The translations under genes were made by a program, and so were the position numbers. The notes below the pieces were generated by a model. The model was not told where the DNA came from. It did not search any database and saw nothing but the letters and a program-made list of their open reading frames with translations. A stretch of 64,000 nucleotides of DNA, from assembly GCA_934541115.1 (NCBI GenBank), contig CAKTDF010000001.1:1-64000 (forward strand). The letters are read 5' to 3'. Source of the stretch: an uncultured Eubacteriales bacterium (GTDB lineage Bacteria; Bacillota; Clostridia; Oscillospirales; Acutalibacteraceae). This document shows positions 8,289 to 17,672 of the stretch, piece after piece; the stretch's first letter is position 1; each line of letters begins with the position of its first letter.

Positions 8289-10019
8289 ATGGCTTTTTCA
8301 GACATCGGCGTTTGGCTCGGTGATATGGTCTTCAAAGGTTTTGAGCATTTCACAACAGAAGCCGTTACAACACAGGAGGAAACGCTCAAAAAGATCATGG
8401 AAAAAAACAAGGACTGCGAATACGGAAAGAAGTATGATTTTGCGTCCATTCACTCAATCAAAGAGTTCCAGGATAAAGTACCCCTTGCAACATTTGAAGA
8501 TTATGCACCTATGATTGACCGTATGGTTGAAAAGAACGAGTCAAATATCATAACTTCAAGCAAGGTTATCCGCTACTGTTCATCTTCCGGTTCCGTCGGC
8601 AAGCCGAAGCTCCAGCCCAAAACGGCGCGCGACCTTTGGAATATGCAGTGCATGGGCTTTGCGGCAACGCCTGCCTGTGCAAACAGATGGTTCAAAAAAG
8701 AGGGTATTGCGAAAAAACTCCCGGCCCAGATGGGACCGCTGCTCCTTTCGCTCAACGGTCACCCGCTTCCGAACGGAATGCGCTGCAACGGTGCAGGACA
8801 GATCCCGTTCACATACCTCACACCGCTCCTCAAATTCTTCACAACAACGCCCAAGGACATTCTTTACCCCGAGGATGAGGAAAATACCGATATTCCGTAC
8901 TTCCAGCTGCGTTTCTGCCTGACCAACAAAAAGGTTACGTATCTCGGTTCAATGGTAATCACACTTCTTACAACGATGTTTGAATACCTTGAAGAAAATT
9001 GGGAAATGGTCTGCAACGATATAGAAAAGGGCACGATCGATCCGTCTGTAAGATGCCCGCAAAGCTTGCGCCTGAAGTACGGTCACATGAAACCGAACCC
9101 GGAACGTGCCTCAGAGCTCAGAGCCGAATTCAAAAAAGGTTTTGATACAGAGGTACCGATTGCAAAACGCATTTGGCCGCGCCTTGCGTGGGGCTATGGA
9201 ATGATTGGTTCAACGCTCGCCGTTTATGTTGAAAAGCTGCGCAGATATGTTGGCGATCTTCCGCTGCACAACATGGGATATGCTGCTTCTGAGGGATATA
9301 TGGCTATGCCTGTTGAGCTTAATGCAACAGATTATGTTTTGCTTCCGCGTTCACTGGTTTATGAATTTCTTCCCATTGATGCCGAAGAGGGCACAAGACC
9401 GCTCACTCTCGGCGAAATTGAAGTCGGCAAGGATTATGAGATAATCATAACCAACTTCTCCGGACTTTATCGTTACCGTATTCTTGACGTTGTTCATGTT
9501 ACCGGTATGCATAACAATTCCCCGAAGGTTGAGTTCCTTTACAGAACAAATATGGGTCTTAACCTCGCAAATGAAAAGACGACCACTCAGATGCTTGACT
9601 ATGTTGCCGAAAAGCTTATGGACAAGTATAACATTAAGTTCAGAGGTCACAGCTTTTATGCCGATTCGGTACCGACCGTTCCGCGTTATGTAATGCTCGT
9701 TGATTGCGAGACCGATCTTCCCACCGCAAAACGCGCAGAGCTTGAAAAGGACATTGACGAGCTGTTCCGCGAAAGCAATGAAAAGTATGAGAAATACCGC
9801 CGCTGGGGTATGCTTTCGGAACCGCTCCTTCTTCAGCTTCAGGATCATACCTATGATGCGTACAAGGAATCGCTTCGCGCTCAGGGCAGGGTTCTCAATC
9901 AGGTTAAGCCGGTTATTGTTATCAATACTCCGGAGAGAAAAGAATTTTTCTTCTCTCACCTCAACGACGAATCCAAAAAGCTTTGGGAAACTCCGTCAAA
10001 GGACGAAGCTAAGGCGTAA
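8289..10019 (+). CDS. GH3-superfamily adenylate-forming enzyme
   Basis: A 576-aa cytosolic member of the GH3 superfamily, whose plant members join amino acids to jasmonate or auxin by acyl-adenylation. RYCSSSGSVGKPK near residue 98 is the Ser/Gly-rich ATP-binding motif. The family pattern of two large domains continues through DLPLHNMGYAASEG (adenine pocket region) and YRYRILDVVHVTG. The ATG at 8289 is chosen because AGGAGG lies 10 bases upstream; an earlier in-frame start lacks a site and precedes the promoter's -35 box. It stands alone between two terminators, so its acyl substrate cannot be guessed from neighbours. Bacterial homologues are common but poorly characterised. Confidence 0.8.
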   Translation: MAFSDIGVWLGDMVFKGFEHFTTEAVTTQEETLKKIMEKNKDCEYGKKYDFASIHSIKEFQDKVPLATFEDYAPMIDRMVEKNESNIITSSKVIRYCSSSGSVGKPKLQPKTARDLWNMQCMGFAATPACANRWFKKEGIAKKLPAQMGPLLLSLNGHPLPNGMRCNGAGQIPFTYLTPLLKFFTTTPKDILYPEDEENTDIPYFQLRFCLTNKKVTYLGSMVITLLTTMFEYLEENWEMVCNDIEKGTIDPSVRCPQSLRLKYGHMKPNPERASELRAEFKKGFDTEVPIAKRIWPRLAWGYGMIGSTLAVYVEKLRRYVGDLPLHNMGYAASEGYMAMPVELNATDYVLLPRSLVYEFLPIDAEEGTRPLTLGEIEVGKDYEIIITNFSGLYRYRILDVVHVTGMHNNSPKVEFLYRTNMGLNLANEKTTTQMLDYVAEKLMDKYNIKFRGHSFYADSVPTVPRYVMLVDCETDLPTAKRAELEKDIDELFRESNEKYEKYRRWGMLSEPLLLQLQDHTYDAYKESLRAQGRVLNQVKPVIVINTPERKEFFFSHLNDESKKLWETPSKDEAKA

Positions 10020-10036
10020 AACCGATTAAAATTAAT

Positions 10037-10075
10037 GAGACTGCCTTTTGCATGTGAATCAGGCAGTCTCATTTT
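10037..10075. terminator. Shared terminator between convergent genes
   Basis: A 9-bp stem GAGACTGCC/GGCAGTCTC (10037-10070) with ATTTTT after it on the plus strand lies 17 bases past the GH3 stop. The minus-strand ABC gene ends at 10076, so the hairpin can serve both directions. Confidence 0.75.
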
Positions 10076-11173
10076 TCATACTATCGCCATTTCGCTTTCT
10101 GCGTCAAAAAGGTGGAGTTTATCTTTTTCAAATTGAAAATGAACGGTTTCATCAGCCTTGGGGGCATTGTATGACGGTGCCCTTACGGTGAGCTTTGCGC
10201 CGGCGTAATCCACATATAGGAACACCTCGCTGCCCATAAGCTCGCGGATATCAACGCTGCCGGAAAGAGGAGAGGTTCCGCTTTCGAACCGCGTTTTGTC
10301 TGTGATAACATTTTCCGGTCTGACACCGAGCTTTACTTTGTGTCCGTCAGAAAGTGTTTCAAAAGCTTCTCTTTGCGGCAGAGGAATCATATCCTTGCCG
10401 ACGGCTGCAAAAAAGCTGCCGTTTTTCTTTTGAAATGTGCCCTCAATAAAATTCATCTGAGGCGAACCGATGAAAGACGCAACAAATACATTGCAAGGGG
10501 TTTCGTAAAGCTCCTGCGGCGTGGCAACCTGCTGGACCACACCGTCACGCATGACAACGATCCTGTCTCCCATTGTCATTGCTTCGGTTTGGTCATGGGT
10601 CACATATATAAAAGTTGCATCAAGGTTCTTGTGCAGCTTTGCAATTTCCGAACGCATTGCGGTTCTTAGCTTTGCGTCAAGATTTGAAAGCGGTTCGTCA
10701 AAAAGGAAAACGGAGGGGGAACGAACAATCGCCCTGCCGAGAGCGACACGCTGACGTTGACCGCCTGAAAGCGCGCGAGGTTTTCTTTGCAGCAGATGCT
10801 CAATGTCAAGGATTTTTGCCGCTTCGCTCACGCGCCGTTCAATCTCTTTTTTCGGCGTCTTTCTGCGTTCAAGACCAAAGGCTATGTTTTTATATACTGT
10901 TTTGTCGGGATAGAGCGCGTAGCTCTGAAAGACCATTGCAATGTCTCTGTCCTTTGGCGCAACGTCATTGACAAGTCTTTCTCCGATGTAAAGCTTGCCG
11001 GAGCTGATTTCTTCAAGTCCGGCAATCATACGCAGCGTTGTTGATTTTCCGCAGCCGGAGGGACCCACGAGCACAACAAACTCGCGGTCCCTGATTTCAA
11101 GACTGAGGTCGCTCACGGCGGTAAAGCCGTCGGGATAAATTTTGAAAATATTCTTCAGTGTGATGCTTGCCAT
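10076..11173 (-). CDS. msmK: Sugar ABC transporter ATPase (MsmK/UgpC type)
   Basis: A 365-aa ATPase that would power the binding-protein-dependent sugar importer encoded just upstream on the same strand. Walker A is GPSGCGKST, the Q-loop FQSYALYP, the signature LSGGQRQR, Walker B VFLFDEP and the switch VTHDQ. The C-terminal third (from about residue 235) is the TOBE/MalK regulatory beta domain, with GVRPEN. The ATG at 11173 follows GGAAAGG; a longer ORF upstream lacks a site. Last gene of the operon, 101 bases after the MalG-like permease. In many Firmicutes this ATPase is a shared multi-sugar subunit; here it is encoded with its own permeases. Confidence 0.88.
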   Translation of the reverse strand: MASITLKNIFKIYPDGFTAVSDLSLEIRDREFVVLVGPSGCGKSTTLRMIAGLEEISSGKLYIGERLVNDVAPKDRDIAMVFQSYALYPDKTVYKNIAFGLERRKTPKKEIERRVSEAAKILDIEHLLQRKPRALSGGQRQRVALGRAIVRSPSVFLFDEPLSNLDAKLRTAMRSEIAKLHKNLDATFIYVTHDQTEAMTMGDRIVVMRDGVVQQVATPQELYETPCNVFVASFIGSPQMNFIEGTFQKKNGSFFAAVGKDMIPLPQREAFETLSDGHKVKLGVRPENVITDKTRFESGTSPLSGSVDIRELMGSEVFLYVDYAGAKLTVRAPSYNAPKADETVHFQFEKDKLHLFDAESEMAIV

Positions 11174-11274
11174 ATTACCGTGCCTTTCCGTTGCCTGCAC
11201 TCCGGGGCAACCGCAGAATAATCGCGGAACGCAAGATATAAAGCTATGCTCACGTCCCGGCTATCGGCGGCAGC

Positions 11275-12123
11275 TTATCCCTTGACAGCGCCTGCAACAA
11301 CACCTTTGATTATATATTTTTGACAGAAAAGATAGAATATCACAATCGGGATTATTGCAAGAACAAGCATGGCCATCATTGCGCCCATATCAATTGAGCC
11401 GTAGCCTCCGCGCAGGTACTGAATCGCAATCGGAATTGTTTTGTAGTCTGTGCCAATTACAAGGTACGGCAGCAGATAGTCGTTCCATATCCACATTGTG
11501 TTGAGTATTGCAACGGTTATTGCCGTGGGTTTCATTATCGGCAGAACAACGAGGAAAAAAGTGCGCACAGGGCCGCAGCCGTCAATCATTGCCGCCTCTT
11601 CAATTTCAACCGGTATGCTTTTGACAAAGCCGCTGAACATGAAAACCGAAAGTCCCGCACCAAAGCCGAGATAAATGAATGTGAGTCCCAAGGGGTTGTC
11701 AAGCCGCAGAGCGTTCGCGGTTTTGACCATGGTGAACATAACCATCTGAAAGGGAACTATCATTGAAAAAACAAAAGCGTAATACAAAAATTTTGTAAAT
11801 TTGTTTTTCACCCTTGTTATATACCACGCGGTCATTGACGTGAACAGAACAATTGCCGCAACTGAGATGACTGTGATGAAAACCGACCACCCGAATGCGG
11901 AAAGGAAAGATGTTTTTGAAAGCCCGTCGGTGTAATTTTCAAGCCCGGCAAAAGTTTCGCCGTTCGGAAAAGCAAAAGGTTCGCTTGTGATATACAGCTT
12001 TGATTTGAACGAGTTATAGAACACAATGAATATCGGTGCGAGAAAAACCACTGACATCAGAATAAGAATTACATACACGAGCGCGTGAGAAGCTGCGCTC
12101 TTTCTTTTTGCATTTTCTTTCAT
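11275..12123 (-). CDS. Sugar ABC transporter permease (MalG-like)
   Basis: A 282-aa inner membrane permease with six predicted membrane segments and a cytoplasmic EAA loop, EEAAMIDGCGPVRTFFLVVLP, which docks on the ATPase. It pairs with the MalF-like permease upstream. Its ATG overlaps the stop of that gene (ATGA at 12120-12123), suggesting translational coupling. The C-terminus IKGVVAGAVKG is typical of MalG-type proteins. The substrate is probably a malto-oligosaccharide, inferred from the malQ gene in the same operon. Confidence 0.88.
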   Translation of the reverse strand: MKENAKRKSAASHALVYVILILMSVVFLAPIFIVFYNSFKSKLYITSEPFAFPNGETFAGLENYTDGLSKTSFLSAFGWSVFITVISVAAIVLFTSMTAWYITRVKNKFTKFLYYAFVFSMIVPFQMVMFTMVKTANALRLDNPLGLTFIYLGFGAGLSVFMFSGFVKSIPVEIEEAAMIDGCGPVRTFFLVVLPIMKPTAITVAILNTMWIWNDYLLPYLVIGTDYKTIPIAIQYLRGGYGSIDMGAMMAMLVLAIIPIVIFYLFCQKYIIKGVVAGAVKG

Positions 12124-12965
12124 CAGGCTTCAACCTCCTTGCGCCGTGTGAGAACGAGCTGCAAAAGCGCGATTGCCGCGAGCAGTATGAAAAATACAAC
12201 TGCCTTTGCCTGCCCGACGCCTTGCCAGCCGGTTCTTGCATAAAACGTTTTGTAGATATCGAGCGCAAGCATTGTGGTTTCCCGTCCGGGCGCTCCGTCT
12301 GTCAGAGCGAGGTTTGCGTCAAAGAGCTTGAACGAGTTAGTGATTGTCAGAAACAGACAAATTGTTACCGACGGCATGACCATTGGAATGATGACGTGGC
12401 GCAGTATTCCCCAAAAAGACGCGCCGTCAACCTTTGCCGCGTCGATAAGGTCGGTAGGGATATTCTGAATCCCGGCGATATATATTATCATCATATAGCC
12501 GATGAGCTGCCAGTTTGTGAGGATAACAAGTCCCCAAAAGCCGTAGCTTGCGTCATAGGTCACCGTGACGCCGAAAATCTGAAGAACGCCGTTGATGAGT
12601 AGCAGCCATATATAGCCGAGAACGATTCCGCCGATAAGGTTCGGCATAAAGAACACTGTTCTGAAAAGGTTTGTCCCTTTGATTGAACGCGTCAGCAGCA
12701 ATGCCAGCGCAAAGGCAATCACGTTGATCGTTATGACAGAAACCACGGTGAACTTCACCGTGAACCAAAGCGCGTTAAGAAAGTCTTCGTTTGAGAACGC
12801 TTTGATATAGTTATCAAGCCCCACCCATGTTGCGTTTGTTACCGTTGTGAACTTTGTGAAAGAAAGCACGATTCCCACAAGGAACGGAAACACAAACGCA
12901 ATGCAGAACGCGGCACCGGTGGGCAGAACGAACAGCGGAAAATATTTTTTTAAACCCTTTTTCAT
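12123..12965 (-). CDS. Sugar ABC transporter permease (MalF-like)
   Basis: A 280-aa membrane protein of the MalF/UgpA class with six predicted helices. The EAA loop is IDAAKVDGASFWGILRHVII. An N-terminal FVLPTGAAFCIAFVFPFLVG segment forms the first helix, as usual for this family. It lies 25 bases after the binding-protein gene and overlaps the MalG-like gene by the ATGA arrangement. Forms the transport channel together with that partner. Confidence 0.88.
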   Translation of the reverse strand: MKKGLKKYFPLFVLPTGAAFCIAFVFPFLVGIVLSFTKFTTVTNATWVGLDNYIKAFSNEDFLNALWFTVKFTVVSVITINVIAFALALLLTRSIKGTNLFRTVFFMPNLIGGIVLGYIWLLLINGVLQIFGVTVTYDASYGFWGLVILTNWQLIGYMMIIYIAGIQNIPTDLIDAAKVDGASFWGILRHVIIPMVMPSVTICLFLTITNSFKLFDANLALTDGAPGRETTMLALDIYKTFYARTGWQGVGQAKAVVFFILLAAIALLQLVLTRRKEVEA

Positions 12966-12990
12966 TTTCGACCGCCTCTTTCATCATGCT

Positions 12991-14370
12991 TTATGCCTGA
13001 TATTCGTTTTTCCATGATTTTTTGACCGCTTCAACAACCTTGTCCCAATCGGCAGAGCCTTGTGCATACTGCAAAAGAGCGCTTGAAAAATCCTGTTTGA
13101 ATGTTTCGCTCGGGAATGAGGTAAAAATCCACGGAACACTTGTGATGTCTTTCTTTTCCATCCAGTCAAGAATCTGATTTGCCAGCGGATCCTCGGGTCT
13201 TTCATCTTCGTCAAACGTGTTGAACGGTGAAATAAAACCAAGCTCGTTCACAACATAGCTTTTGCCCTCATCGGAGGAAAAGAGCCATTCAAGAAAATCG
13301 GCAGACGCCTTTTGCTTTTCAGATGAGACTTTTGAATTGATTGCAAGGTAATTCTCGGTTCCGATGCAAAGACCCTGCTTTTCTTCGCCGTCAACACCGG
13401 TATAGACCGGCAGCATTTTGATTTTGTCTTTTTTGACCGTGTTTCCGTCAACGTCGGCAATGTCTTTGTATGCCCAGTTGCCGTTCTGAACCATTGCGGC
13501 TTTTCCGAGTGCAAACTCTGCCATGGAATCGTTGACGCTTTTGCTGCCTATCAGGTTCCTCGGTGTGCAGGAATTATTTATATAAAGGTCAAATGTGTTT
13601 TTGAAGTTTTCGTTATATTTGAAATCCACGTCGCTCGTTCCGAGACCGGCAAGCGTGGGATTGTCAAAGGCTGTGTTTTCAGAAAATTCATAGTAAAACG
13701 GAACGTTTGCAAGGTGGGTATCCCAGCGCCATGAGTTGCCGCTTGAAAATGAGGTTGAGGCAAAAACGCCTTCAATGTCAAGTTCGCTTTTTTTGCTCTG
13801 CATATCTTCAACAAGCGCTTTGAGCTTTGAAAATGAGTTGATTTCGTCCATTGAAGAAAACGAGGTGTTCTTGTCCTTGAGCGCAAAATATTTATCCGTG
13901 ATTTCTTCGTTATAGATTATTCCGTAGCCCTCAACAACATAAGGAACGGCATAAACTCCGTCGCCGCTTTTGATTGCAAGCGATTTGTCTGAAAGAAAAG
14001 AGTAAAGCGCGGTGTCGCTGAGATCTGCGCAGTAGTCTGACCATGAACGGTAGCCTATCGGTCCGTTGACCTGAAAAATCGTCGGCGGATTGCTCTTGGC
14101 AATTTCGCTTGTCAAGGTCTGCTCATAGCTGTTTGAAGCGGCGGTAACGACTTTGACGGTTACACCGGTTTTCTGCTTGTATTCCTTGGCAATTTTTTCA
14201 TATACGGAGGCTATCTCCGGTTTAAAATTCAAAAAATAGATTTCCGTTGCCGCGGCAGGTTTGTTGCTGTCTGCGGTGTTGTTCGTTGCGTCGTTGCGGT
14301 TGTTTTCACCGCAGGCGGCAAGCGAACAGACCAACAGCAGCGAAAGAATGAGAGCGGTTAGCTTTTTCAT
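12991..14370 (-). CDS. Extracellular sugar-binding lipoprotein
   Basis: A 459-aa family 1 solute-binding protein (MalE-like). The first 20 residues form a lipoprotein signal ending in the lipobox LAAC, so the mature protein is tethered by its N-terminal Cys to the outer face of the membrane. The body shows the usual two-lobe pattern (FQVNGPIGYRSW, AVPYVVEGYGIIYNEE, FLEWLFSSDEGK). The start overlaps the malQ stop (ATGA), with GGAGG inside the end of malQ. It captures the sugar for the two permeases downstream. Malto-oligosaccharide preference is inferred from malQ. Confidence 0.88.
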   Translation of the reverse strand: MKKLTALILSLLLVCSLAACGENNRNDATNNTADSNKPAAATEIYFLNFKPEIASVYEKIAKEYKQKTGVTVKVVTAASNSYEQTLTSEIAKSNPPTIFQVNGPIGYRSWSDYCADLSDTALYSFLSDKSLAIKSGDGVYAVPYVVEGYGIIYNEEITDKYFALKDKNTSFSSMDEINSFSKLKALVEDMQSKKSELDIEGVFASTSFSSGNSWRWDTHLANVPFYYEFSENTAFDNPTLAGLGTSDVDFKYNENFKNTFDLYINNSCTPRNLIGSKSVNDSMAEFALGKAAMVQNGNWAYKDIADVDGNTVKKDKIKMLPVYTGVDGEEKQGLCIGTENYLAINSKVSSEKQKASADFLEWLFSSDEGKSYVVNELGFISPFNTFDEDERPEDPLANQILDWMEKKDITSVPWIFTSFPSETFKQDFSSALLQYAQGSADWDKVVEAVKKSWKNEYQA

Positions 14371-15809
14371 TTTTGTTCCTCCTGTTTTCTGCTGAAAAGA
14401 AGTGTGTAATTAAGGATTTTTTGAGAAAGCCTATCTGTCAGCTCGCTTTCTCTGACCCTGAATTCCCAGTTATTGTTGACCGTTCCGGGCGTGTTCATTC
14501 GTGCCGCGCTTCCTTTTTTGAGCCAGTCCTGAATAGGAATTATTGCCGTTTCGCAGGGACTCGATAGCACCGCTCTGATGAAAGCGTCGCAAAGCTCCCT
14601 GACGGAGGGCGCGCCGAGATAGTCTGCCGCGCGGCGCAGCGATTCGATTTTTGCCGTGCATTGCCATTCTGTCATGGTTGGATTGTCGTGCGTGCCTGTG
14701 TACACCACGGCGTTTTTGGTGTGATTATGGGGCAGATGTTCGCTGTTTTCTTCATCAAAGGCAAACTGAAGAATTTTCATGCCGGGAAAACCGCTTTTTT
14801 TAAAAAAGTCTTTTGTCTCATCGGTGAGAAAACCGAGATCCTCCGCTATGATACCAAGCGAGGGAAAAGCGCTTTTTATCTCGTTCACAAAACGCAGTCC
14901 CGGTCCTTTTTTCCATTCTCCTATGACGGCGTTGTCTGCATTTGAAGGCACACAATAATACTCATAAAACCCACGGAAGTGGTCAATTCTTACCACATCA
15001 AACATATTTTTGGCTGAAACGAACCTTTGTTTCCACCAAAAGAATGAATCATGCTCCATTTTTTCCCAATTATATACCGGATTTCCCCACAGTTGCCCAA
15101 ATGGCGCAAACGCGTCCGGCGGACAGCCTGCAAGAACGTTAGGTTCATTGTTTTTATCGGTGAGAAAAAGCGAGCGGTGAGCAAAAAAATCCGCACTGTC
15201 ATGGGCAACATAAATCGGCAGGTCGCCGATTATGTGTATGCCGTTTTTGTTCGCGTAGGTTTTGACGGCGTTCCATTGACGGAAAAAAAGGAATTGCAGC
15301 TTTTTGTGAACCAGCGCGTCCCTTGCGTCAAAGTCAAAGTCCATCCACTGAAAAAGCCCTTTCATTGAGTTCTTTTCTTTGAGCGCCATGTAATCGCAGT
15401 AATCATCGAGCCAAAAAGCGTTTTGCAATTCAAAGCGTCTGAATTCCTCGCAAGTCTCATCAACTCTTTCGGCCGCCTTTTTCAAAATGCCGAGTCTTTC
15501 TTTGTTCATGAGGGAATAGTCAACTTTTTCGCTTTCGGGTAAAAACAGTGAATGCAGCTCTTTTTCAGAAAGCAGCCCGTCGTTTTTTAAAACTCCGGGG
15601 TCAATAAAAAACGGGTTACCGGCAAAGGCAGAGTGCGCCTGATATGGACTGTTGCCGTATCCGGGAGGATTGAGCGGCAGAATCTGCCAATAATACTGAC
15701 CGCTTTTTGAAAGGAAGTCAATGAACCTGAATGCACCCTCTCCGAGCGTTCCTATGCCAAACCTCGAGGGAAGGGAACTGACTGCAAGGAGGATACCGCT
15801 GCTTCTCAT
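14367..15809 (-). CDS. malQ: 4-alpha-glucanotransferase (GH77)
   Basis: A 480-aa cytosolic amylomaltase that transfers alpha-1,4-glucan segments between maltodextrins and releases glucose. The N-terminus MRSSGILLAVSSLPSRFGIG and the QILPLNPPGYGNSPY block are diagnostic. DVVRIDHFRGF carries the catalytic Asp nucleophile, IIAEDLG the acid/base Glu and GTHDNPT the third conserved Asp. Length is normal for the bacterial short form. First gene of the maltodextrin operon, overlapping the binding-protein start by four bases. Ribosome binding site GAAAGGCGG. Faces a divergent regulator gene. Confidence 0.93.
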   Translation of the reverse strand: MRSSGILLAVSSLPSRFGIGTLGEGAFRFIDFLSKSGQYYWQILPLNPPGYGNSPYQAHSAFAGNPFFIDPGVLKNDGLLSEKELHSLFLPESEKVDYSLMNKERLGILKKAAERVDETCEEFRRFELQNAFWLDDYCDYMALKEKNSMKGLFQWMDFDFDARDALVHKKLQFLFFRQWNAVKTYANKNGIHIIGDLPIYVAHDSADFFAHRSLFLTDKNNEPNVLAGCPPDAFAPFGQLWGNPVYNWEKMEHDSFFWWKQRFVSAKNMFDVVRIDHFRGFYEYYCVPSNADNAVIGEWKKGPGLRFVNEIKSAFPSLGIIAEDLGFLTDETKDFFKKSGFPGMKILQFAFDEENSEHLPHNHTKNAVVYTGTHDNPTMTEWQCTAKIESLRRAADYLGAPSVRELCDAFIRAVLSSPCETAIIPIQDWLKKGSAARMNTPGTVNNNWEFRVRESELTDRLSQKILNYTLLFSRKQEEQK

Positions 15810-16005
15810 TCTTTTTCCGCCTTTCTTTTAACTGATTTTGCCCGAACTCCAGTTTTCAAAACGATCAATTTTAATTGAAGAAAGGTAAAACGGTTTTTTC
15901 CCTCTTCAGTTTTAGTCCTTTTAAAAGTTTTCCGCAAAATGAGCGCACTATTCCAAAAAAAATCAAGCAAAAAAATGCAACAATTCACATCGATTAATCC
16001 ATAGT

Positions 16006-16046
16006 TTAACAATTGGTTTGACTGATTGATTAAAATTTGTTAATAT
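16006..16046 (+). promoter_or_regulatory. Regulator promoter inside an inverted repeat
   Basis: TTGACT (16018-16023), a 17-base spacer and TAATAT (16041-16046) form the promoter of the divergent regulator. Two arms, TTAACAA (16006-16012) and TTGTTAA (16037-16043), bracket it. Such a repeat over the core promoter is where an autorepressor could bind; that is inference. Confidence 0.5.
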
Positions 16047-16076
16047 ATTTTTCAGAATAGTGAGAGGGGTGGTTCT

Positions 16077-17270
16077 TTGAGCAACTCAGTTTTGCCTCTG
16101 GAGCTTGGCAGGAGCCAAAAAAAGCTGTTTTTCGCTTTTATTGAGCTGCGGAAAGAGAAGAGCACCGAGAAGATTACGGTTGTTGAGCTTTGTCAAAAAG
16201 CCGGCGTCAACCGTTCAACGTTTTACAGAAGTTATTATGATATCTTCGACCTTGAAGAGAAGATCGGCGAGTATTGTGCTAATGCCGTGCTTTCCTTTTG
16301 CGCCGATTTTTGCTACGGATATTCAGAGGGACTGGCGGACGCTCACAGTGTTTTGACCATTCCGAAATTTGACAATGCTTTTGCAGCTGACGCGTTGTTT
16401 GTTCTGCAAAATGAACGCCTATTGTGGAAGAATATTTTTGAGCGACTCATGTCTGTTTTCTCAGTCTTTATTCCGGAGGGCTGTTTAAAGAGTGATGAAG
16501 AAAGGCTACGTATAGCCTATCAATTTATCATTACCGGAGCAATCAGAGTCTGCGGCGAGGCGGAAGGGGAGAACAGCGCCGATATAATTTATGAGGCGTC
16601 AAAGATTGCTTTTTATCTTTTTAAGAACTGCATTGACCTTGTCAAAAGCGGCAGCGACCCGGAAACACCGCCCATTGCCGAAAATGAAGAAATGAATCTT
16701 CCGCCCAAAAAAGAACGTCTTAATGTCAAAAAGACCAAGCGCAGTCTTAAAAGAGCTTTTGCTGAGCTTATCAAAAAGAAACCTGTTGAAAAAATTACGG
16801 TTTCGGAGCTTTGCGAAAAGGCAGAAATATGCAACTCAACCTTTTATACACACTACAACAGCATAGAGGCGTTTGTTGCAAGTTTGAATGAAGACATGAT
16901 GAACACATTTCTTGATATTGCTCAAGGTATTTATGCTCAGATGGGCAACGATAAGCTCAATGTCAAGGAGTTGATGACGTACATAGAAAAGAATCAGGCT
17001 CTTTGCAAGCTTTTGACTTCAAACGAGACGCTCCAAACGCTTGATTGCAGCTATCCGCACGAGTTCACAAACGCATTTTTTGAAATTGTTGACAAGGATT
17101 TTGATTGCCCTCTTTTTGAAAATAGGATTGCGTTTGACCTTGTGTGCCATTCTGCATGGGGAATGCTTTTTGACACATTTTGCGAATCTGACATTTCACC
17201 CTCGTCCATCATCATGATTGCATATGATATTTTTCTTTTACTCTTCAAACACAGAAATGAGCAAGCTTGA
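16077..17270 (+). CDS. Tandem TetR-like regulator
   Basis: A 397-aa probable transcription regulator built from two TetR-type halves. Half 1 (about 10-190) has KITVVELCQKAGVNRSTFYR; half 2 (about 220-395) has KITVSELCEKAEICNSTFYT. Both are the classic TetR helix-turn-helix followed by an all-helical ligand region. TetR proteins are normally about 200 aa and work as dimers, so this looks like a fused dimer from duplication and fusion. The start is a TTG at 16077 with GAGAGGGG six bases upstream. It is divergent from the malQ operon, which suggests but does not prove that it controls that operon. Confidence 0.75.
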   Translation: MSNSVLPLELGRSQKKLFFAFIELRKEKSTEKITVVELCQKAGVNRSTFYRSYYDIFDLEEKIGEYCANAVLSFCADFCYGYSEGLADAHSVLTIPKFDNAFAADALFVLQNERLLWKNIFERLMSVFSVFIPEGCLKSDEERLRIAYQFIITGAIRVCGEAEGENSADIIYEASKIAFYLFKNCIDLVKSGSDPETPPIAENEEMNLPPKKERLNVKKTKRSLKRAFAELIKKKPVEKITVSELCEKAEICNSTFYTHYNSIEAFVASLNEDMMNTFLDIAQGIYAQMGNDKLNVKELMTYIEKNQALCKLLTSNETLQTLDCSYPHEFTNAFFEIVDKDFDCPLFENRIAFDLVCHSAWGMLFDTFCESDISPSSIIMIAYDIFLLLFKHRNEQA

Positions 17271-17368
17271 AACAAAATGCAACTGCACCGAAAGGATTGG
17301 GAGCAGCTGTTCTTTGCAGTGATTTTTGAATCAGACGGAAAAAAATTGATTTTTTCTTTGATTTTCTG

Positions 17369-17397
17369 TTGACATCTGCAAGTAAATCATGTATAAT
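17369..17397 (+). promoter_or_regulatory. Promoter of tRNA-Thr
   Basis: TTGACA (17369-17374), 17 bases, TATAAT (17392-17397): a perfect consensus promoter 20 bases before the tRNA. Confidence 0.92.
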
Positions 17398-17417
17398 GGC
17401 GGAGCTGTGTTGAAAGT

Positions 17418-17493
17418 GCTGCTATGGCGCAGTCGGTAGCGCGCATCCTTGGTAAGGATGAGGTCACCAGTTCAAATCTGGTTAGCAGCTCCA
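17418..17493 (+). tRNA. tRNA-Thr (anticodon GGT)
   Basis: A complete 76-nt cloverleaf with encoded CCA. Acceptor GCUGCUA pairs with UAGCAGC. The anticodon stem CAUCC/GGAUG encloses UUGGUAA, giving anticodon GGU. The T arm is CCAGU/UCUGG around the UUCAAA region. Discriminator base U precedes CCA. Confidence 0.95.
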
Positions 17494-17497
17494 AAAA

Positions 17498-17524
17498 AAC
17501 CACTTCTTCGGAAGTGGTTTTTTG
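17498..17524 (+). terminator. Terminator of tRNA-Thr
   Basis: An 8-bp stem ACCACTTC/GAAGTGGT with a UUCG tetraloop and six T, right after the CCA end. Confidence 0.9.
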
Positions 17525-17629
17525 ATTTTATTTGACTGTGTTTATCTCTTTTAAAAGGACAGATCTTTGCTCATAAAAGGGCAAGAGGACAAAATACATT
17601 TGAACGTAAGACGACACTGTATTGAAAAA

Positions 17630-17666
17630 ATCCCGACTGTTCCGCGCTTTTGCGGTGCAGTCGGGA
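17630..17666 (-). terminator. Terminator of the FN3 gene
   Basis: Inverted repeat ATCCCGACTG/CAGTCGGGAT around an inner GC stem, with T runs on both strands. It lies seven bases past the minus-strand stop at 17673. Confidence 0.85.
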
Positions 17667-17672
17667 TTTTTT

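Noticed and set aside
15806..16012. 68-codon minus ORF just upstream of malQ
   Set aside because: Low-complexity Lys/Phe composition, no good ribosome site, overlaps the malQ leader; treated as non-coding.
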